Positions 51,609 through 61,024 of a DNA stretch of 64,000 bases are shown one piece after another. Source of the stretch: an uncultured Mycoplasmatota bacterium (GTDB taxonomy: Bacteria > Bacillota_I > Bacilli_A > RF39 > UBA660); the NCBI GenBank assembly GCA_900550255.1, contig URQZ01000003.1:1-64000 (forward strand), read 5' to 3'. Both the position numbers and the translations under genes were made by a program. The notes under the pieces are model-generated. The model did not search any database, had not been told where the DNA came from, and saw only the letters and a list, made by a program, of their open reading frames with translations. The number at the start of each line of letters is the position of its first letter. Within the stretch, counting starts at the first letter, position 1.

Positions 51609-52445
51609 TTATAAATATAACTCTAATAAACTTATAATAATAATTCCATATAAAATACAAATTAGTGTTAATATTTTATCATTTAATAAGACATCGACTA
51701 AATTTCCATCTAATGACTTTTTTGCTTCTTTATCATATCTAATAAAAATTAACAATACTAAAATTGGAGTAAACATAATATATTTTATATGTTGCATTAG
51801 GCACCAGATTACATAACAAATTAACATCAAAATTAAAGATATAATACTAAATATTCTTAATCTTTTTTTATCATATTTTTTTAAAACTTTACGGCATTTT
51901 TTATTTTCAATTTCAACTCTTCTTTTAGTTAAAATTAAATATAAAGATCCAAAAATAACTGTTAAGTTTAAAATTAATGAGACGGTTACATTTAAAATCA
52001 TTGCTCCATAATCGATTCTAATTATATAAAATGTAATTATTAATAATAAATCTAAATATGGTATATTTTTCCCATAAAAAGAATAAAAAAGATTTAATAA
52101 AAAATATGCTAATAAATATAAATAACTAAATAAGCTACATGTAAAATAGTTTAGAATTAATGATAGAAAAAAAGTTAAAATAGAAATTTTAAGAGCTTTA
52201 TCTTTACTAATTTTTCCACTTGAAATTGGTTTGTTTTTTTTGACTGGTGTTTTTTTATCCAAATCATAATCAATGATATCATTAATTATATATATTACTG
52301 ATGACATAAGTGAGAATGAAATAAATCCAATTAAAATTTTATAAAAATCATTTGTAAATAAATCAGCACCAAATATAATTGTTGTAAATATCAATAAATT
52401 TTTAATATAATGTTTAACCCTAAATAATTCTAAATATGTCTTCAT
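51609..52445 (-). CDS. UbiA-family prenyltransferase (DPPR-synthase-like)
   Basis: Start at MKTYLELFR (overlapping the previous stop by one base), 278 residues with eight or nine membrane helices. The first Asp motif is 'NDIIDYDLDKKTP' followed by 'KNKPISSGKIS', which is the decaprenyl-phosphate phosphoribosyltransferase variant. A second Asp motif is 'YDKKRLRIFS'-adjacent. In actinobacteria that enzyme makes the arabinose donor. Here a polyprenyl-phosphate sugar is a reasonable guess, supported by the neighbouring epimerase and oxidoreductase. Confidence 0.75.
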   Translation of the reverse strand: MKTYLELFRVKHYIKNLLIFTTIIFGADLFTNDFYKILIGFISFSLMSSVIYIINDIIDYDLDKKTPVKKNKPISSGKISKDKALKISILTFFLSLILNYFTCSLFSYLYLLAYFLLNLFYSFYGKNIPYLDLLLIITFYIIRIDYGAMILNVTVSLILNLTVIFGSLYLILTKRRVEIENKKCRKVLKKYDKKRLRIFSIISLILMLICYVIWCLMQHIKYIMFTPILVLLIFIRYDKEAKKSLDGNLVDVLLNDKILTLICILYGIIIISLLELYL

Positions 52446-53950
52446 TACAACCAAACATCCTTTTTTGTCTTTTTATTTTTAATTATATTTTCACTTGCTT
52501 TAATTGCACTCATCATAGCTTTATCCATATCAATATATTGGTGTTGTCCTGCTCTTCCTATAAAATAAATATTTTCAAATTCATTTAAATATTTTATTAT
52601 TTTATTTCTTTTTTTGTATGTTCCATAATATGCCGGATATGCATTTTTTACTTTTTCAATTTTATAATCTTTTATTCCACTTTTAGGACACAAGTCAATA
52701 ATTTGTAATTCTTTTTTAGCTATTTCTATTATTTCTTTTTGATTTAATTTATAGAAATTATCTTGTGTATCACAACAATATTCTAAAGTTAATAATATAT
52801 TATTTTCATAATCATCATTTGTAAACATATATTTTGACCAATTATTAGAAATCTTAATACGTCCAAATTTTATACTCGGATCTTGAATAAAAAACCAACT
52901 ATCATTTTTTACTATATTATAATTCATTTTTGCTTCTAAATCTTTTTTTGATAATAGGATGTTAACTAAAACTAAATCTCTAAATGGTAAATTTTTAATA
53001 TCATCTAAAATTTGATTATTTAAGTTTTCTGCTTCTAATAAAGTAGGAAATTCTTTTAATGGAATACTACTTATTATATAATCTGGTTTAATATGTTTTT
53101 CTTCTTTGTTTTCCATATAAATGACATCTGTTATTTTATTTTTACTCATTTTAATTTTTTTAACATAACTATTAGTTAAAATTTTACCTTTTTTATTTAT
53201 TATATTTTGAGCTAATTTTTCATAAAATTGTCCACATCCATATTTTGGATAATAATATTCATCAATTAATGATGGTTCATTTTGAACTCTTTTTTTAAAT
53301 ATTTTTTCTTTTAAAATATTAATAAATGATGTTTCTCTAATCCTTTGTTTTCCCCAATCAATATCTATATTTTTTGGATGTACGCCACAAATTTTTTTCG
53401 TATATTCTAAAAAGAACATTTCATAGAATTTTTTACCGTATCGATTTATATAGTAGTTTTCTAAATTTATTTCTTCTCGTTTTTTTATTAATACTTTTAA
53501 ATAACTAAAACCTATTTTAATTAAGTTTAAAAATCCTATTTTTTTAATAGTATCAAAGTTTATTTTAATAGGATATTCATAGAATTTTTTATCAAAATAA
53601 ATGTTTGAACAACTACTATTTATCAACATTACTTCATCGCTATTATCTTTAGTTACACCTTTTCTTATATATTTTTTTATTTCTTTTTCTGTTAATTCTT
53701 TTGAAAATTCATCAGTTATGGGTAACATATTATAAACTATATCATTTACTTTTTTATATTCACTTATTCTATAAAAATGAACACCATAATCAATTAAGGT
53801 ATTTTTAAACTTGATTGTTTTGCATAGTCCACCTATTTGGTTTTCTTTTTCTAAAATAGTAACATTATATTCGCCATTATTTAGTAATTCATAAGCAGCT
53901 GTAAGACCTGCGGGACCTGCTCCTAGTATTAACACATTTTTCTTTTTCAT
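52445..53950 (-). CDS. FAD-dependent oxidoreductase (protoporphyrinogen-oxidase/UDP-Galf-mutase-like)
   Basis: Start at MKKKNVLILG (AAAGGAG six bases upstream), 501 residues. The FAD-binding motif is 'VLILGAGPAGLTAAYELL' with 'LEKENQIGGL' and a C-terminal 'YFIGRAGQHQYIDMDKAMMS' that fits FAD. This is the amine-oxidase-like fold shared by Glf-type mutases and PPO. The family near UbiA genes is often involved in sugar-lipid chemistry. The substrate is not known. Confidence 0.75.
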   Translation of the reverse strand: MKKKNVLILGAGPAGLTAAYELLNNGEYNVTILEKENQIGGLCKTIKFKNTLIDYGVHFYRISEYKKVNDIVYNMLPITDEFSKELTEKEIKKYIRKGVTKDNSDEVMLINSSCSNIYFDKKFYEYPIKINFDTIKKIGFLNLIKIGFSYLKVLIKKREEINLENYYINRYGKKFYEMFFLEYTKKICGVHPKNIDIDWGKQRIRETSFINILKEKIFKKRVQNEPSLIDEYYYPKYGCGQFYEKLAQNIINKKGKILTNSYVKKIKMSKNKITDVIYMENKEEKHIKPDYIISSIPLKEFPTLLEAENLNNQILDDIKNLPFRDLVLVNILLSKKDLEAKMNYNIVKNDSWFFIQDPSIKFGRIKISNNWSKYMFTNDDYENNILLTLEYCCDTQDNFYKLNQKEIIEIAKKELQIIDLCPKSGIKDYKIEKVKNAYPAYYGTYKKRNKIIKYLNEFENIYFIGRAGQHQYIDMDKAMMSAIKASENIIKNKKTKKDVWL

Positions 53951-54013
53951 AGCATACTCCTTTACCATTTAAGTATATCATAATGTCATTGATGAATAAA
54001 GGTTAATGGCACT

Positions 54014-54040
54014 AAAAAACTCTAACCTATTGGTTAAAGC
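54014..54040 (-). terminator. Terminator of rpmE
   Basis: CTTTAACC/GGTTAGAG stem, loop AATA, then TTTTTT on the minus strand. Confidence 0.8.
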
Positions 54041-54053
54041 TTTATTAATAAAA

Positions 54054-54278
54054 TTATTTGTCTTCTTTTTCTGAATTTTGATCAAATCCATATTTACGAT
54101 TGAATTTTTCAACACGTCCAGTTCTTTTTACTGCACCTTGTTCTCCAGTATAGAAAGGATGACATTTATTACAAGTTTCCAAATGTAATTCTTCTTTATT
54201 AGATTTTACAGTAAAAGTATTTCCACATGCACATGTAACTTTTGTATCTACATAATTTGGATGTATTCCTTTTTTCAT
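54054..54278 (-). CDS. rpmE: 50S ribosomal protein L31 (zinc type)
   Basis: AAGGAG is seven bases before the ATG of MKKGIHPNYV, giving 74 residues. It has the zinc ligands 'CACGNTFTV' and 'CNKCHPFYTG'. This is the Cys-containing form (RpmE), used under zinc sufficiency. Confidence 0.97.
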   Translation of the reverse strand: MKKGIHPNYVDTKVTCACGNTFTVKSNKEELHLETCNKCHPFYTGEQGAVKRTGRVEKFNRKYGFDQNSEKEDK

Positions 54279-54366
54279 CTTCATTCTCCTTCCGCCATGA
54301 CTAATTCAAGTCATAGTAATTTATTGCTTTTATATTATAGCAAGTATTTTATACAAATGCAAGCTA

Positions 54367-54987
54367 TTAACTTAATATTTTATTTTCTATTATTTTTTTG
54401 ATTTCTTTTTCTACATATTTTTTTCCATTTTTATTTAGTTTTAAAGGATTTATAAAATATATTTTATTTTCATAACATATTTCTCCTAATTTTTCGTTTA
54501 TGTAGTTAAATATTTTTTTATTTGAGTTTTCAAGGCCAATTACAATAATATCTTCTTTACAGTATTGCCTCATTAGTTTTATTGCTTCTTCCATATCTTC
54601 TAACATTTCATCTGCATAATTATATAATTCTTTTTGATTGGTTGTATTTAATTTATAATTAATGTCATTTATACTTGGAACATATATTAATAAATCAGCT
54701 TTAATTAAAGCATTTTTAATTGTTTGTTTTTTATTTTTTATATTAATACTTTTATTATTTTTGATATCATTAATCAAATCTGTTGTACGATAATCTTTTT
54801 CTATATATCCCGTCACATATCTTTCTAATTTTTTTTCATCTTTAAGAAAATTAACTATTGTTTCTTCATAATTATAATTCCCCATATTTAAATCTAGGTA
54901 ATATATATTTCTATCCATTGTTGTTAAATAAATAACAAATACTGTTAAAATTACTAAGGCTATGACCAAAATTGTTTTAAATTTCAT
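54367..54987 (-). CDS. Membrane-anchored SGNH-like protein (divergent)
   Basis: The 206-residue protein has an N-terminal membrane helix (about 5-22). A domain with 'LNMGNYNYEETIVNFL', 'ALIKADLLIYVPSINDINYKL' and 'FINPLKLNKNGKKYVEKEI' follows the order of an SGNH hydrolase. The catalytic Ser (GDS) and His of DxxH are not seen, so it may be inactive. It lies just downstream of murA and is separated from it by a terminator. Confidence 0.5.
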   Translation of the reverse strand: MKFKTILVIALVILTVFVIYLTTMDRNIYYLDLNMGNYNYEETIVNFLKDEKKLERYVTGYIEKDYRTTDLINDIKNNKSINIKNKKQTIKNALIKADLLIYVPSINDINYKLNTTNQKELYNYADEMLEDMEEAIKLMRQYCKEDIIVIGLENSNKKIFNYINEKLGEICYENKIYFINPLKLNKNGKKYVEKEIKKIIENKILS

Positions 54988-55003
54988 ATTATAACCCCCT
55001 AAA

Positions 55004-55026
55004 AAAAGTAGAGATAACTCTACTTT
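55004..55026 (-). terminator. Terminator of murA
   Basis: AAAGTAGAG/CTCTACTTT stem with loop TTAT and a T run. Confidence 0.9.
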
Positions 55027-55028
55027 AA

Positions 55029-56282
55029 TTATATTTCAATTATTTCTATCTTAGCACCAACATTTTGTAATTTTTCAACTATATTTTCATAACCTCTTAG
55101 AATATGTTCTACATCACTAATAATCGTTGTGTTGTCAGCGACTAATCCAGCTAAAACTAAACATGCACCAGCTCTAAGATCGGTTGCAACTACTTCACAT
55201 CCATTTAGTTTTGTTGGACCATATATTTTTATTTTATCTTCATCTATTTCTATTTTTGCACCCATTTCATTTAAATATGGAACATTTTGAAAACGATTTT
55301 CATATATTGTTTCCTGTAATATTGATGTTCCATTACATTGAGTTAATAAAACTGTTAGTGGTTGTTGTAAATCTGTTGGAAAACCAGGATATACTAATGT
55401 TTTAATATTAATTGGTTTTAAATTTTTATTTTGACTTACAGTAATAAAATCCGCACCTATTTCTAAATCTATTCCCATTTCAATTAGTTTTGATGTCAAA
55501 GATTCAATATGTTTAGGAATTAAATTTTTAAGTGTAATTTTTTTACCAATTAAAGCTCCAGCAAGTAAATAAGTACCGGCTTCTATTCGATCTGGAATTA
55601 CCTCTGTAAATCCTTTTGATAGTTTTTTTACACCTTCTATTTTTATTTTACTGGTTCCTGCTCCTGTTATTTTTGCACCCATATTATTTAGAAAAGTTGC
55701 GACACTTACTATTTCTGGTTCTTTTGCAGCATTTTCAATTATTGTTTTTCCTTCTGCTTTAACAGATGCTAATATGGTATTTATAGTAGCCCCGACACTT
55801 GGCATATCCAAATAAATATTTGTTCCTATTAATCTATTAGCTACAATTGTGTATTTGTTGTTTTCTTCTTTAATTTTTGCTCCTAATAGTTCAAAAGCCT
55901 TTAAAGTTTGATCAATTGGTCTTGATCCTATTTTACATCCACCTGGAAAATACATTTCAACTTTTTTATATTTTCCAAGTAAAGCTGCCATAAAATAATA
56001 TGAAGCACGTAGTTTAGTTGAAATAGATTCAGGTATTTCTTTATTAACTATTTTTGTTGGATTTATAATCATTGTTCCTTGTTTATGAACTACAGTTGCT
56101 CCTAAATAAGTTAATATCTCATTTAAGGCTTCAATATCAGAAATATTTGGGATATTGTCTATTTGTACTTCTTCATCAGATAATATAGAAGCGGGAATGA
56201 GTGCGACTGCACTATTTTTTGCTCCACTTATATTTATTGTTCCTTCCAATAAATGATTTCCTTCAATTTTAATTTTTTTCAT
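55029..56282 (-). CDS. murA: UDP-N-acetylglucosamine 1-carboxyvinyltransferase
   Basis: The 417-residue protein has the catalytic loop 'FPGGCKIGSRPIDQT' (Cys that forms the PEP adduct and binds fosfomycin), 'SGAKNSAVALIPAS', and 'ILRGYENIVEKL'. It makes the first committed step of peptidoglycan. It is followed by its own terminator. Confidence 0.97.
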   Translation of the reverse strand: MKKIKIEGNHLLEGTINISGAKNSAVALIPASILSDEEVQIDNIPNISDIEALNEILTYLGATVVHKQGTMIINPTKIVNKEIPESISTKLRASYYFMAALLGKYKKVEMYFPGGCKIGSRPIDQTLKAFELLGAKIKEENNKYTIVANRLIGTNIYLDMPSVGATINTILASVKAEGKTIIENAAKEPEIVSVATFLNNMGAKITGAGTSKIKIEGVKKLSKGFTEVIPDRIEAGTYLLAGALIGKKITLKNLIPKHIESLTSKLIEMGIDLEIGADFITVSQNKNLKPINIKTLVYPGFPTDLQQPLTVLLTQCNGTSILQETIYENRFQNVPYLNEMGAKIEIDEDKIKIYGPTKLNGCEVVATDLRAGACLVLAGLVADNTTIISDVEHILRGYENIVEKLQNVGAKIEIIEI

Positions 56283-56302
56283 GCATACCTCCTAGATGAT
56301 TA

Positions 56303-57157
56303 TTAATTTATACGATTAATACTTCCTAAAACATTTACTTTATGTTCAATTGCTTGTTTCATACTTTGTTCTCCAGATTTTATAACTGTTCTAGGGTCAT
56401 ATGCTTTTGTATCTTCACTTAAAAATTTACGAACAGCTTTAGTCCATGCTATTTGCAATTCTGTATTTATATTTACTTTGCATATTCCACTTGCAATAGC
56501 TTTTTTTAATTTTTCATCATCTATTCCTGTTCCTCCATGTAATACTAATGGAATATTTGTTTTTTCACTAATTTCTTTCATTTTATCAAAGTCTAAGCAT
56601 GGTTCTCCCTTATATAATCCATGAACACTACCAAGTGCTGGGGCTAAAAAATCTATTTTTGTTTCATTATATAAGCTTAATGCATCATCTACTTTAGCAT
56701 ATGCAATTTCACTACTCATGTTATCTTCTGATCCACCTATATGACCTATTTCAGCCTCAATTGTAATGTTTTTTATTCTCGCATATTCAACTACTTGTTT
56801 TGTCATGTCTATATTTTCTTCAAGTGAATACTTAGATGCATCAATCATTACTGAAGTAAAACCAGCATCTACTGCTTTTTTACATGATTCAACACTACTT
56901 CCATGATCTAGATGAATAGCTACTGGAATTTGAATATTTAATTCTTCATCTAAATTTTTTACTAGGTTAGCAACTACTTTATATCCACCCATATAACGTA
57001 TTGCTCCTTCACTTACACCTAAAATAACTGGACTTTTTAATCTATTACATTCTTCTAATATATATCTTGTCCATTCCAAATTATTAATATTAAAATGAGG
57101 TACTGCATATTTATTAACTTTTGCATCCTCTAACATTTTTTTTGCGTTTACTATCAT
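56303..57157 (-). CDS. fba: Class II fructose-bisphosphate aldolase
   Basis: The true start is MIVNAKKMLEDA (GGTGAT upstream), 284 residues. Zinc ligands are in 'VAIHLDHGSS' (HxDH) and 'PLVLHGGTG', with 'YSLEENIDMTKQVVEYA' and 'GHIGGSEDN'. The enzyme cleaves fructose-1,6-bisphosphate in glycolysis. The gene starts 48 bases before the mntP stop, in the same direction. Confidence 0.95.
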   Translation of the reverse strand: MIVNAKKMLEDAKVNKYAVPHFNINNLEWTRYILEECNRLKSPVILGVSEGAIRYMGGYKVVANLVKNLDEELNIQIPVAIHLDHGSSVESCKKAVDAGFTSVMIDASKYSLEENIDMTKQVVEYARIKNITIEAEIGHIGGSEDNMSSEIAYAKVDDALSLYNETKIDFLAPALGSVHGLYKGEPCLDFDKMKEISEKTNIPLVLHGGTGIDDEKLKKAIASGICKVNINTELQIAWTKAVRKFLSEDTKAYDPRTVIKSGEQSMKQAIEHKVNVLGSINRIN

Positions 57158-57205
57158 ATCTATCACCAATACCATTATAGTATTTTTTAGATAAAAAGGC
57201 AAATA

Positions 57206-57736
57206 TTATATTAAATATATTATTCCTATTATTATTAGTGCTAATCCTCCAAATAGAGTAGATATTTTTCCTATTTTATCATTGATTCTTTTTCCAAGAA
57301 ATAATCCCAAGCTTGTAAAAAAGGCACTTGATATTGAAAATATTAAAGCACTTGCAAAGGTATTTTCATATATTGTTTTAAGCCCTATTCCAACTGAAAA
57401 ACTATCAATACTTACAGCAAGGCCGAACATTAATAACTCACTAAATTTCATTATTGAAACACTATTTTCTTGTTTGAAGGTTTCAAAAATCATTTGTATT
57501 CCAATAAAAAATAAAACAATGAAAACAATTGTATTTGGATTAATTGGAAGAAAATTTAAAATTTTTGTTCCTACCCACATTCCAAGCAAAGGCATAAAAA
57601 AATGGTATAAACCTACTATTAAAGAAAGAAGACGAATTTGACTTTTTTCTAAATTTAATGTTCCATATGCGAGTGATAATGAAAAGGCATCCATACTAAG
57701 ACTTACAGCTATTACTATTACCATTATAATTGACAT
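57206..57736 (-). CDS. mntP: Manganese efflux pump MntP-like
   Basis: The 176-residue, six-helix protein has 'SLSMDAFSLSLAYG' and 'AVSIDSFSVGIGL' (the paired Asp motifs of MntP). It exports Mn2+. Its ribosome site lies in the 3' arm of a hairpin that also serves as terminator for spoIIR. Confidence 0.88.
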   Translation of the reverse strand: MSIIMVIVIAVSLSMDAFSLSLAYGTLNLEKSQIRLLSLIVGLYHFFMPLLGMWVGTKILNFLPINPNTIVFIVLFFIGIQMIFETFKQENSVSIMKFSELLMFGLAVSIDSFSVGIGLKTIYENTFASALIFSISSAFFTSLGLFLGKRINDKIGKISTLFGGLALIIIGIIYLI

Positions 57737-57772
57737 AAAAAAACCTCCTATAACATTTTATTAGAAGGTTTT
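57737..57772 (-). promoter_or_regulatory. Hairpin that is both spoIIR terminator and mntP ribosome-site cover
   Basis: On the minus strand AAAACCTTCTA pairs with TAGGAGGTTTT (57740-57750, 57762-57772) around ATAAAATGTTA, followed by a T run. AGGAGG is inside the 3' arm and the mntP ATG is at 57734-57736. Confidence 0.75.
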
Positions 57773-57782
57773 ATTTTTATAC

Positions 57783-58307
57783 TTATTTCAAATATTTATC
57801 TAACAATTCTTTCACAAAAAATTTATATTCTACATCATCACTTTCTTCAGCTTCTATTAAACATAGTGGTGGAAATAAAACACACCACCAATTTTTTCCT
57901 TTTCCTTCTCCTAAAGTTACTAAAACAGATTCATAATATCCTGCTTCATATTTTATTTTTTTATATTCTTTTGCTGGAAAATAGTTATCGCCATAATTTA
58001 TTTTATAATCTAATGGATAATTTTCGTTGATTAGCACCTGTTTTATACTTTTGTCTATATTATCTAAATTGTTTGTTATTTTCTCACGTGCTTCTTCTAC
58101 TTTCTTAGTATTTTTTACAAGTTTATAAATATCTTGTTGTAATTGTTCACTTACTTTCATTTTTATTTGTTGATCATATTTTGAATCACTATTTGCAACG
58201 ACTCTTAGTCTTATCGCTTCTTTTGGTATTATTAATGTTTCAGCCTTTGTTTTTGAGAAAAAAACAACTCCAAGTATTACTAATATTATTATTATGTTTT
58301 TTTTCAT
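57783..58307 (-). CDS. spoIIR: Stage II sporulation protein R
   Basis: The 174-residue protein has a signal peptide (about 3-22), then 'IRLRVVANSDSKYDQQIKMK' and 'GEGKGKNWWCVLFPPLCLIE', the SpoIIR core. It is made in the forespore, exported, and triggers processing of pro-sigma-E. Length matches the shorter SpoIIR type. Confidence 0.95.
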   Translation of the reverse strand: MKKNIIIILVILGVVFFSKTKAETLIIPKEAIRLRVVANSDSKYDQQIKMKVSEQLQQDIYKLVKNTKKVEEAREKITNNLDNIDKSIKQVLINENYPLDYKINYGDNYFPAKEYKKIKYEAGYYESVLVTLGEGKGKNWWCVLFPPLCLIEAEESDDVEYKFFVKELLDKYLK

Positions 58308-58354
58308 AAAAAAATCATCTCCTATTTAATAGTGATGACTTTTTATCATTTTAT

Positions 58355-58798
58355 TCACTTATGATAACTTTCATTATTATTTATTTTAAAACATCTATAT
58401 ATTTGTTCTAATAATAGTACCCTAAATAGTTGATGAGGAAATGTCATCTTTGAAAATGATAAAGAAAAATTACTTAATTTTTTAATATCTTCATGTATTC
58501 CATATGATCCACCAATTATAAAAGCTATATTAGGGTGTGTTATAAATATATTATCTATTTTAGTTGCGAATTCAGTTGAAGTTATACTTTTTCCTTCAAT
58601 TGCAAGTGTTATTATATAGTCTTTTTGATTTAGATGTTTTAAAATCAAATTTTTTTCTTTAGTTAATATATTATCTGTTTGATCTGGAACTTCTATTATT
58701 TCAATCTTTGAATATTTTGTTATTCTTTTTTTATATTCTTCAATGGCATCTTTTAAATATTTTTCTTTTATTTTTCCTACACATATTATTTTAATCAT
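58355..58798 (-). CDS. rlmH: 23S rRNA (pseudouridine1915-N3)-methyltransferase RlmH
   Basis: The 147-residue SPOUT protein has 'IGGSYGIHEDIK', 'SLSKMTFPHQLFRVLLLEQI', and 'YH' end, close to all known RlmH. The start overlaps the walJ stop by four bases. RlmH adjacent to walJ is the usual Bacillus order. Confidence 0.95.
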   Translation of the reverse strand: MIKIICVGKIKEKYLKDAIEEYKKRITKYSKIEIIEVPDQTDNILTKEKNLILKHLNQKDYIITLAIEGKSITSTEFATKIDNIFITHPNIAFIIGGSYGIHEDIKKLSNFSLSFSKMTFPHQLFRVLLLEQIYRCFKINNNESYHK

Positions 58799-59577
58799 AC
58801 TTTAATCAAATCCGTTTTTTCATCTTGTTCTGCTACTATTATTTTTTGGATTTTTTGATGTTTTTTTTCTAAGTTATCATATAAAGTTTTATAAGCTAAT
58901 TCTTTTGTATTATTATCTTGACTTAAATGGGCTAAAACAATATATTTAGTTTTATTTCCAATGTAAGTTGATAAGTATTTTGCAGAATCTTCATTAGATA
59001 AATGGCCTCTATCTCCTTGAATTCTTTGTTTTAAGTGATATGGATATTTACCACTCATAAGCATTTTAATATCATGATTGCTTTCCATAATGTATATATC
59101 ATGATTTCTTAATTTTTCGGTATTTTTTTCATTTATATAACCTGTATCAGTTATATAAACTAACGATTTATCATTGTTTTTTATTATATATCCATTTGAG
59201 TCTGATACATCATGTGATGTTTTTATGTAATCTATTTCTAGTTCATTTATTCTAAATGGTTCATCTATAAAACAACAATCATCAATCGAAATCATATCCT
59301 TTAAGTCCTCATACATTTTAATAGTTAAATAAACTTTAGGATGATATTTTTTTACAAAAACTTTTAAACCATTTGTATGGTCATTATGAGTATGGGTTAT
59401 TAATATTCCATCTATTTCATTTGGTTCTATGCTTAATTGGTTTAACAATTGAACTATATAAGAACAACTCTTACCAATATCTATTAATATTTTGGTTTTA
59501 TTTCCTTCTACTAAAGTTGAATTTCCTTTAGATCCACTTGCTAGAACACAAGCACTTAGCGATTTAACATTGTCCAT
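58795..59577 (-). CDS. walJ: Metallo-beta-lactamase-fold protein WalJ/YycJ
   Basis: The 260-residue protein starts 'CVLASGSKGNSTLVEG' and has the metal motif 'ILITHTHNDHTNGL' with 'VYITDTGYI' and 'AHLSQDNN'. WalJ is a 5'-3' exonuclease-like protein that coordinates wall growth with replication. The start overlaps the M23 gene by 22 bases. walR and walK are not in the window. Confidence 0.9.
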   Translation of the reverse strand: MDNVKSLSACVLASGSKGNSTLVEGNKTKILIDIGKSCSYIVQLLNQLSIEPNEIDGILITHTHNDHTNGLKVFVKKYHPKVYLTIKMYEDLKDMISIDDCCFIDEPFRINELEIDYIKTSHDVSDSNGYIIKNNDKSLVYITDTGYINEKNTEKLRNHDIYIMESNHDIKMLMSGKYPYHLKQRIQGDRGHLSNEDSAKYLSTYIGNKTKYIVLAHLSQDNNTKELAYKTLYDNLEKKHQKIQKIIVAEQDEKTDLIKV

Positions 59578-61016
59578 GGATTTATTCTACGTCCTCCATT
59601 CCAAGGTCTTCCTCCAACCCATACTTCAAAGTGTAAATGTGGACCAGTTGCATATCCTGATTTTCCTACATATCCAATTACTTGTCCTCTTGATACAACT
59701 TGACCAACGGTAGCATTTCTCTTCAACATATGGGCATAACATGTATAGTATCCATTATTATGATTTATACATACATAATTACCATCTTGTGTTCTTGATG
59801 TTGATTCACTTACAACACCGTTTGTTGCAGCATAAATTGGTGAACCCATTCCTGTTCCGGAAATATCAATAGCACCATGAAGTTCACGACCTCCTGTTAC
59901 TGGATTAATACGATATACATAGTCCGATGATATAGTATATCCACTATTTGTTGGGAATTGCCAATTGCTAGTAGTTCCGACACTTGGTATAATTTTTTCT
60001 CCTAAAATAATGACTTGATTTATACTTGGTTTTAATTCTTCTTTTTCCACTGTATTAACGTATGTTATTTGACCATTCGTTATTTGAATTTTTTGACTAA
60101 CTCTTTCTAATCCATTTTCACCTGTTTGAATTACTTGATCGTCCCCTTGAATTCTGTTTTCATCATATTGATAATCGGTTTGAAATTTTATTTCTTTATC
60201 TTCTACAACATATTCGTCAACGACTACTGAAACTTGGGGATCAGTAAATCCTATAACTACTTCTTGACCTGGAAATAATAAGTTTTTTGAGCTTGTAAAA
60301 TTAGGGTTTGATATTAAAAATTCTTCAGTACTTATTTGGTTATTAAAAGCTACTTCTTCTATTGTATCTCCTTCTTTTACAATATATTTACTTTGATCTT
60401 CTGTAGTACCAAATAAAAGGAATTTTGATAATTCTTCTTCATCCGTGTAAATTTTTTCTGTTACTGGTATTTTTGTTTTTTTAATAGTTATATTATCAGA
60501 AATATATACATTTTCTATTTTTTTACCAGTTGTATCTATTTCAACTTGTGATTTATTTTTATAAGCTCTATAATCATCTTCACCAACAAATGTTTTTATT
60601 GTTTTTTCTAATGATTTTTTAAATATTTTCTTATCGGTTACATATATTACTTTTGTTTTATCTTCTTTTTTTATACTAAATTGATATCCTGATATAGTAA
60701 ATGATGCTTTTTTAGCTATTTTTTGATATATTGTTTCAACACTAATTAATTTATTATCATAAGTGGATACCTTTCTGATTTTTAATCCCGTTGGGGCATA
60801 TATTTTTTTAGTATGATATTGTTTTTTATATTTAACATTTTTTTTATCTATATATTTTTCTAATTCACTTTTTGATTTAATAGTACCTAATACTTCCCCA
60901 TTTAAATAAACTTTATAAAAAGTATTTGGATTACTATCTCTTCTATATCCAAAACTAAGATAAACTGTGATTATTGTTATAAATAAAATAAATATTATCA
61001 ATATTAGTTTTTTCAT
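59556..61016 (-). CDS. Cell-wall endopeptidase: LysM, G5 and M23 domains
   Basis: The 486-residue protein has an N-terminal membrane helix or signal (about 3-20). A LysM repeat near 210-250 ('YIVKEGDTIEEVAFNN', 'LFPGQEVVI') and a G5-like domain (about 260-345) are followed by an M23 peptidase with intact 'ELHGAIDISG' and 'GPHLHFEVWVGG'. It is probably a DD-endopeptidase. It sits between dnaB and walJ. Confidence 0.9.
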   Translation of the reverse strand: MKKLILIIFILFITIITVYLSFGYRRDSNPNTFYKVYLNGEVLGTIKSKSELEKYIDKKNVKYKKQYHTKKIYAPTGLKIRKVSTYDNKLISVETIYQKIAKKASFTISGYQFSIKKEDKTKVIYVTDKKIFKKSLEKTIKTFVGEDDYRAYKNKSQVEIDTTGKKIENVYISDNITIKKTKIPVTEKIYTDEEELSKFLLFGTTEDQSKYIVKEGDTIEEVAFNNQISTEEFLISNPNFTSSKNLLFPGQEVVIGFTDPQVSVVVDEYVVEDKEIKFQTDYQYDENRIQGDDQVIQTGENGLERVSQKIQITNGQITYVNTVEKEELKPSINQVIILGEKIIPSVGTTSNWQFPTNSGYTISSDYVYRINPVTGGRELHGAIDISGTGMGSPIYAATNGVVSESTSRTQDGNYVCINHNNGYYTCYAHMLKRNATVGQVVSRGQVIGYVGKSGYATGPHLHFEVWVGGRPWNGGRRINPWTMLNR

Positions 61017-61024
61017 CTTATCAC

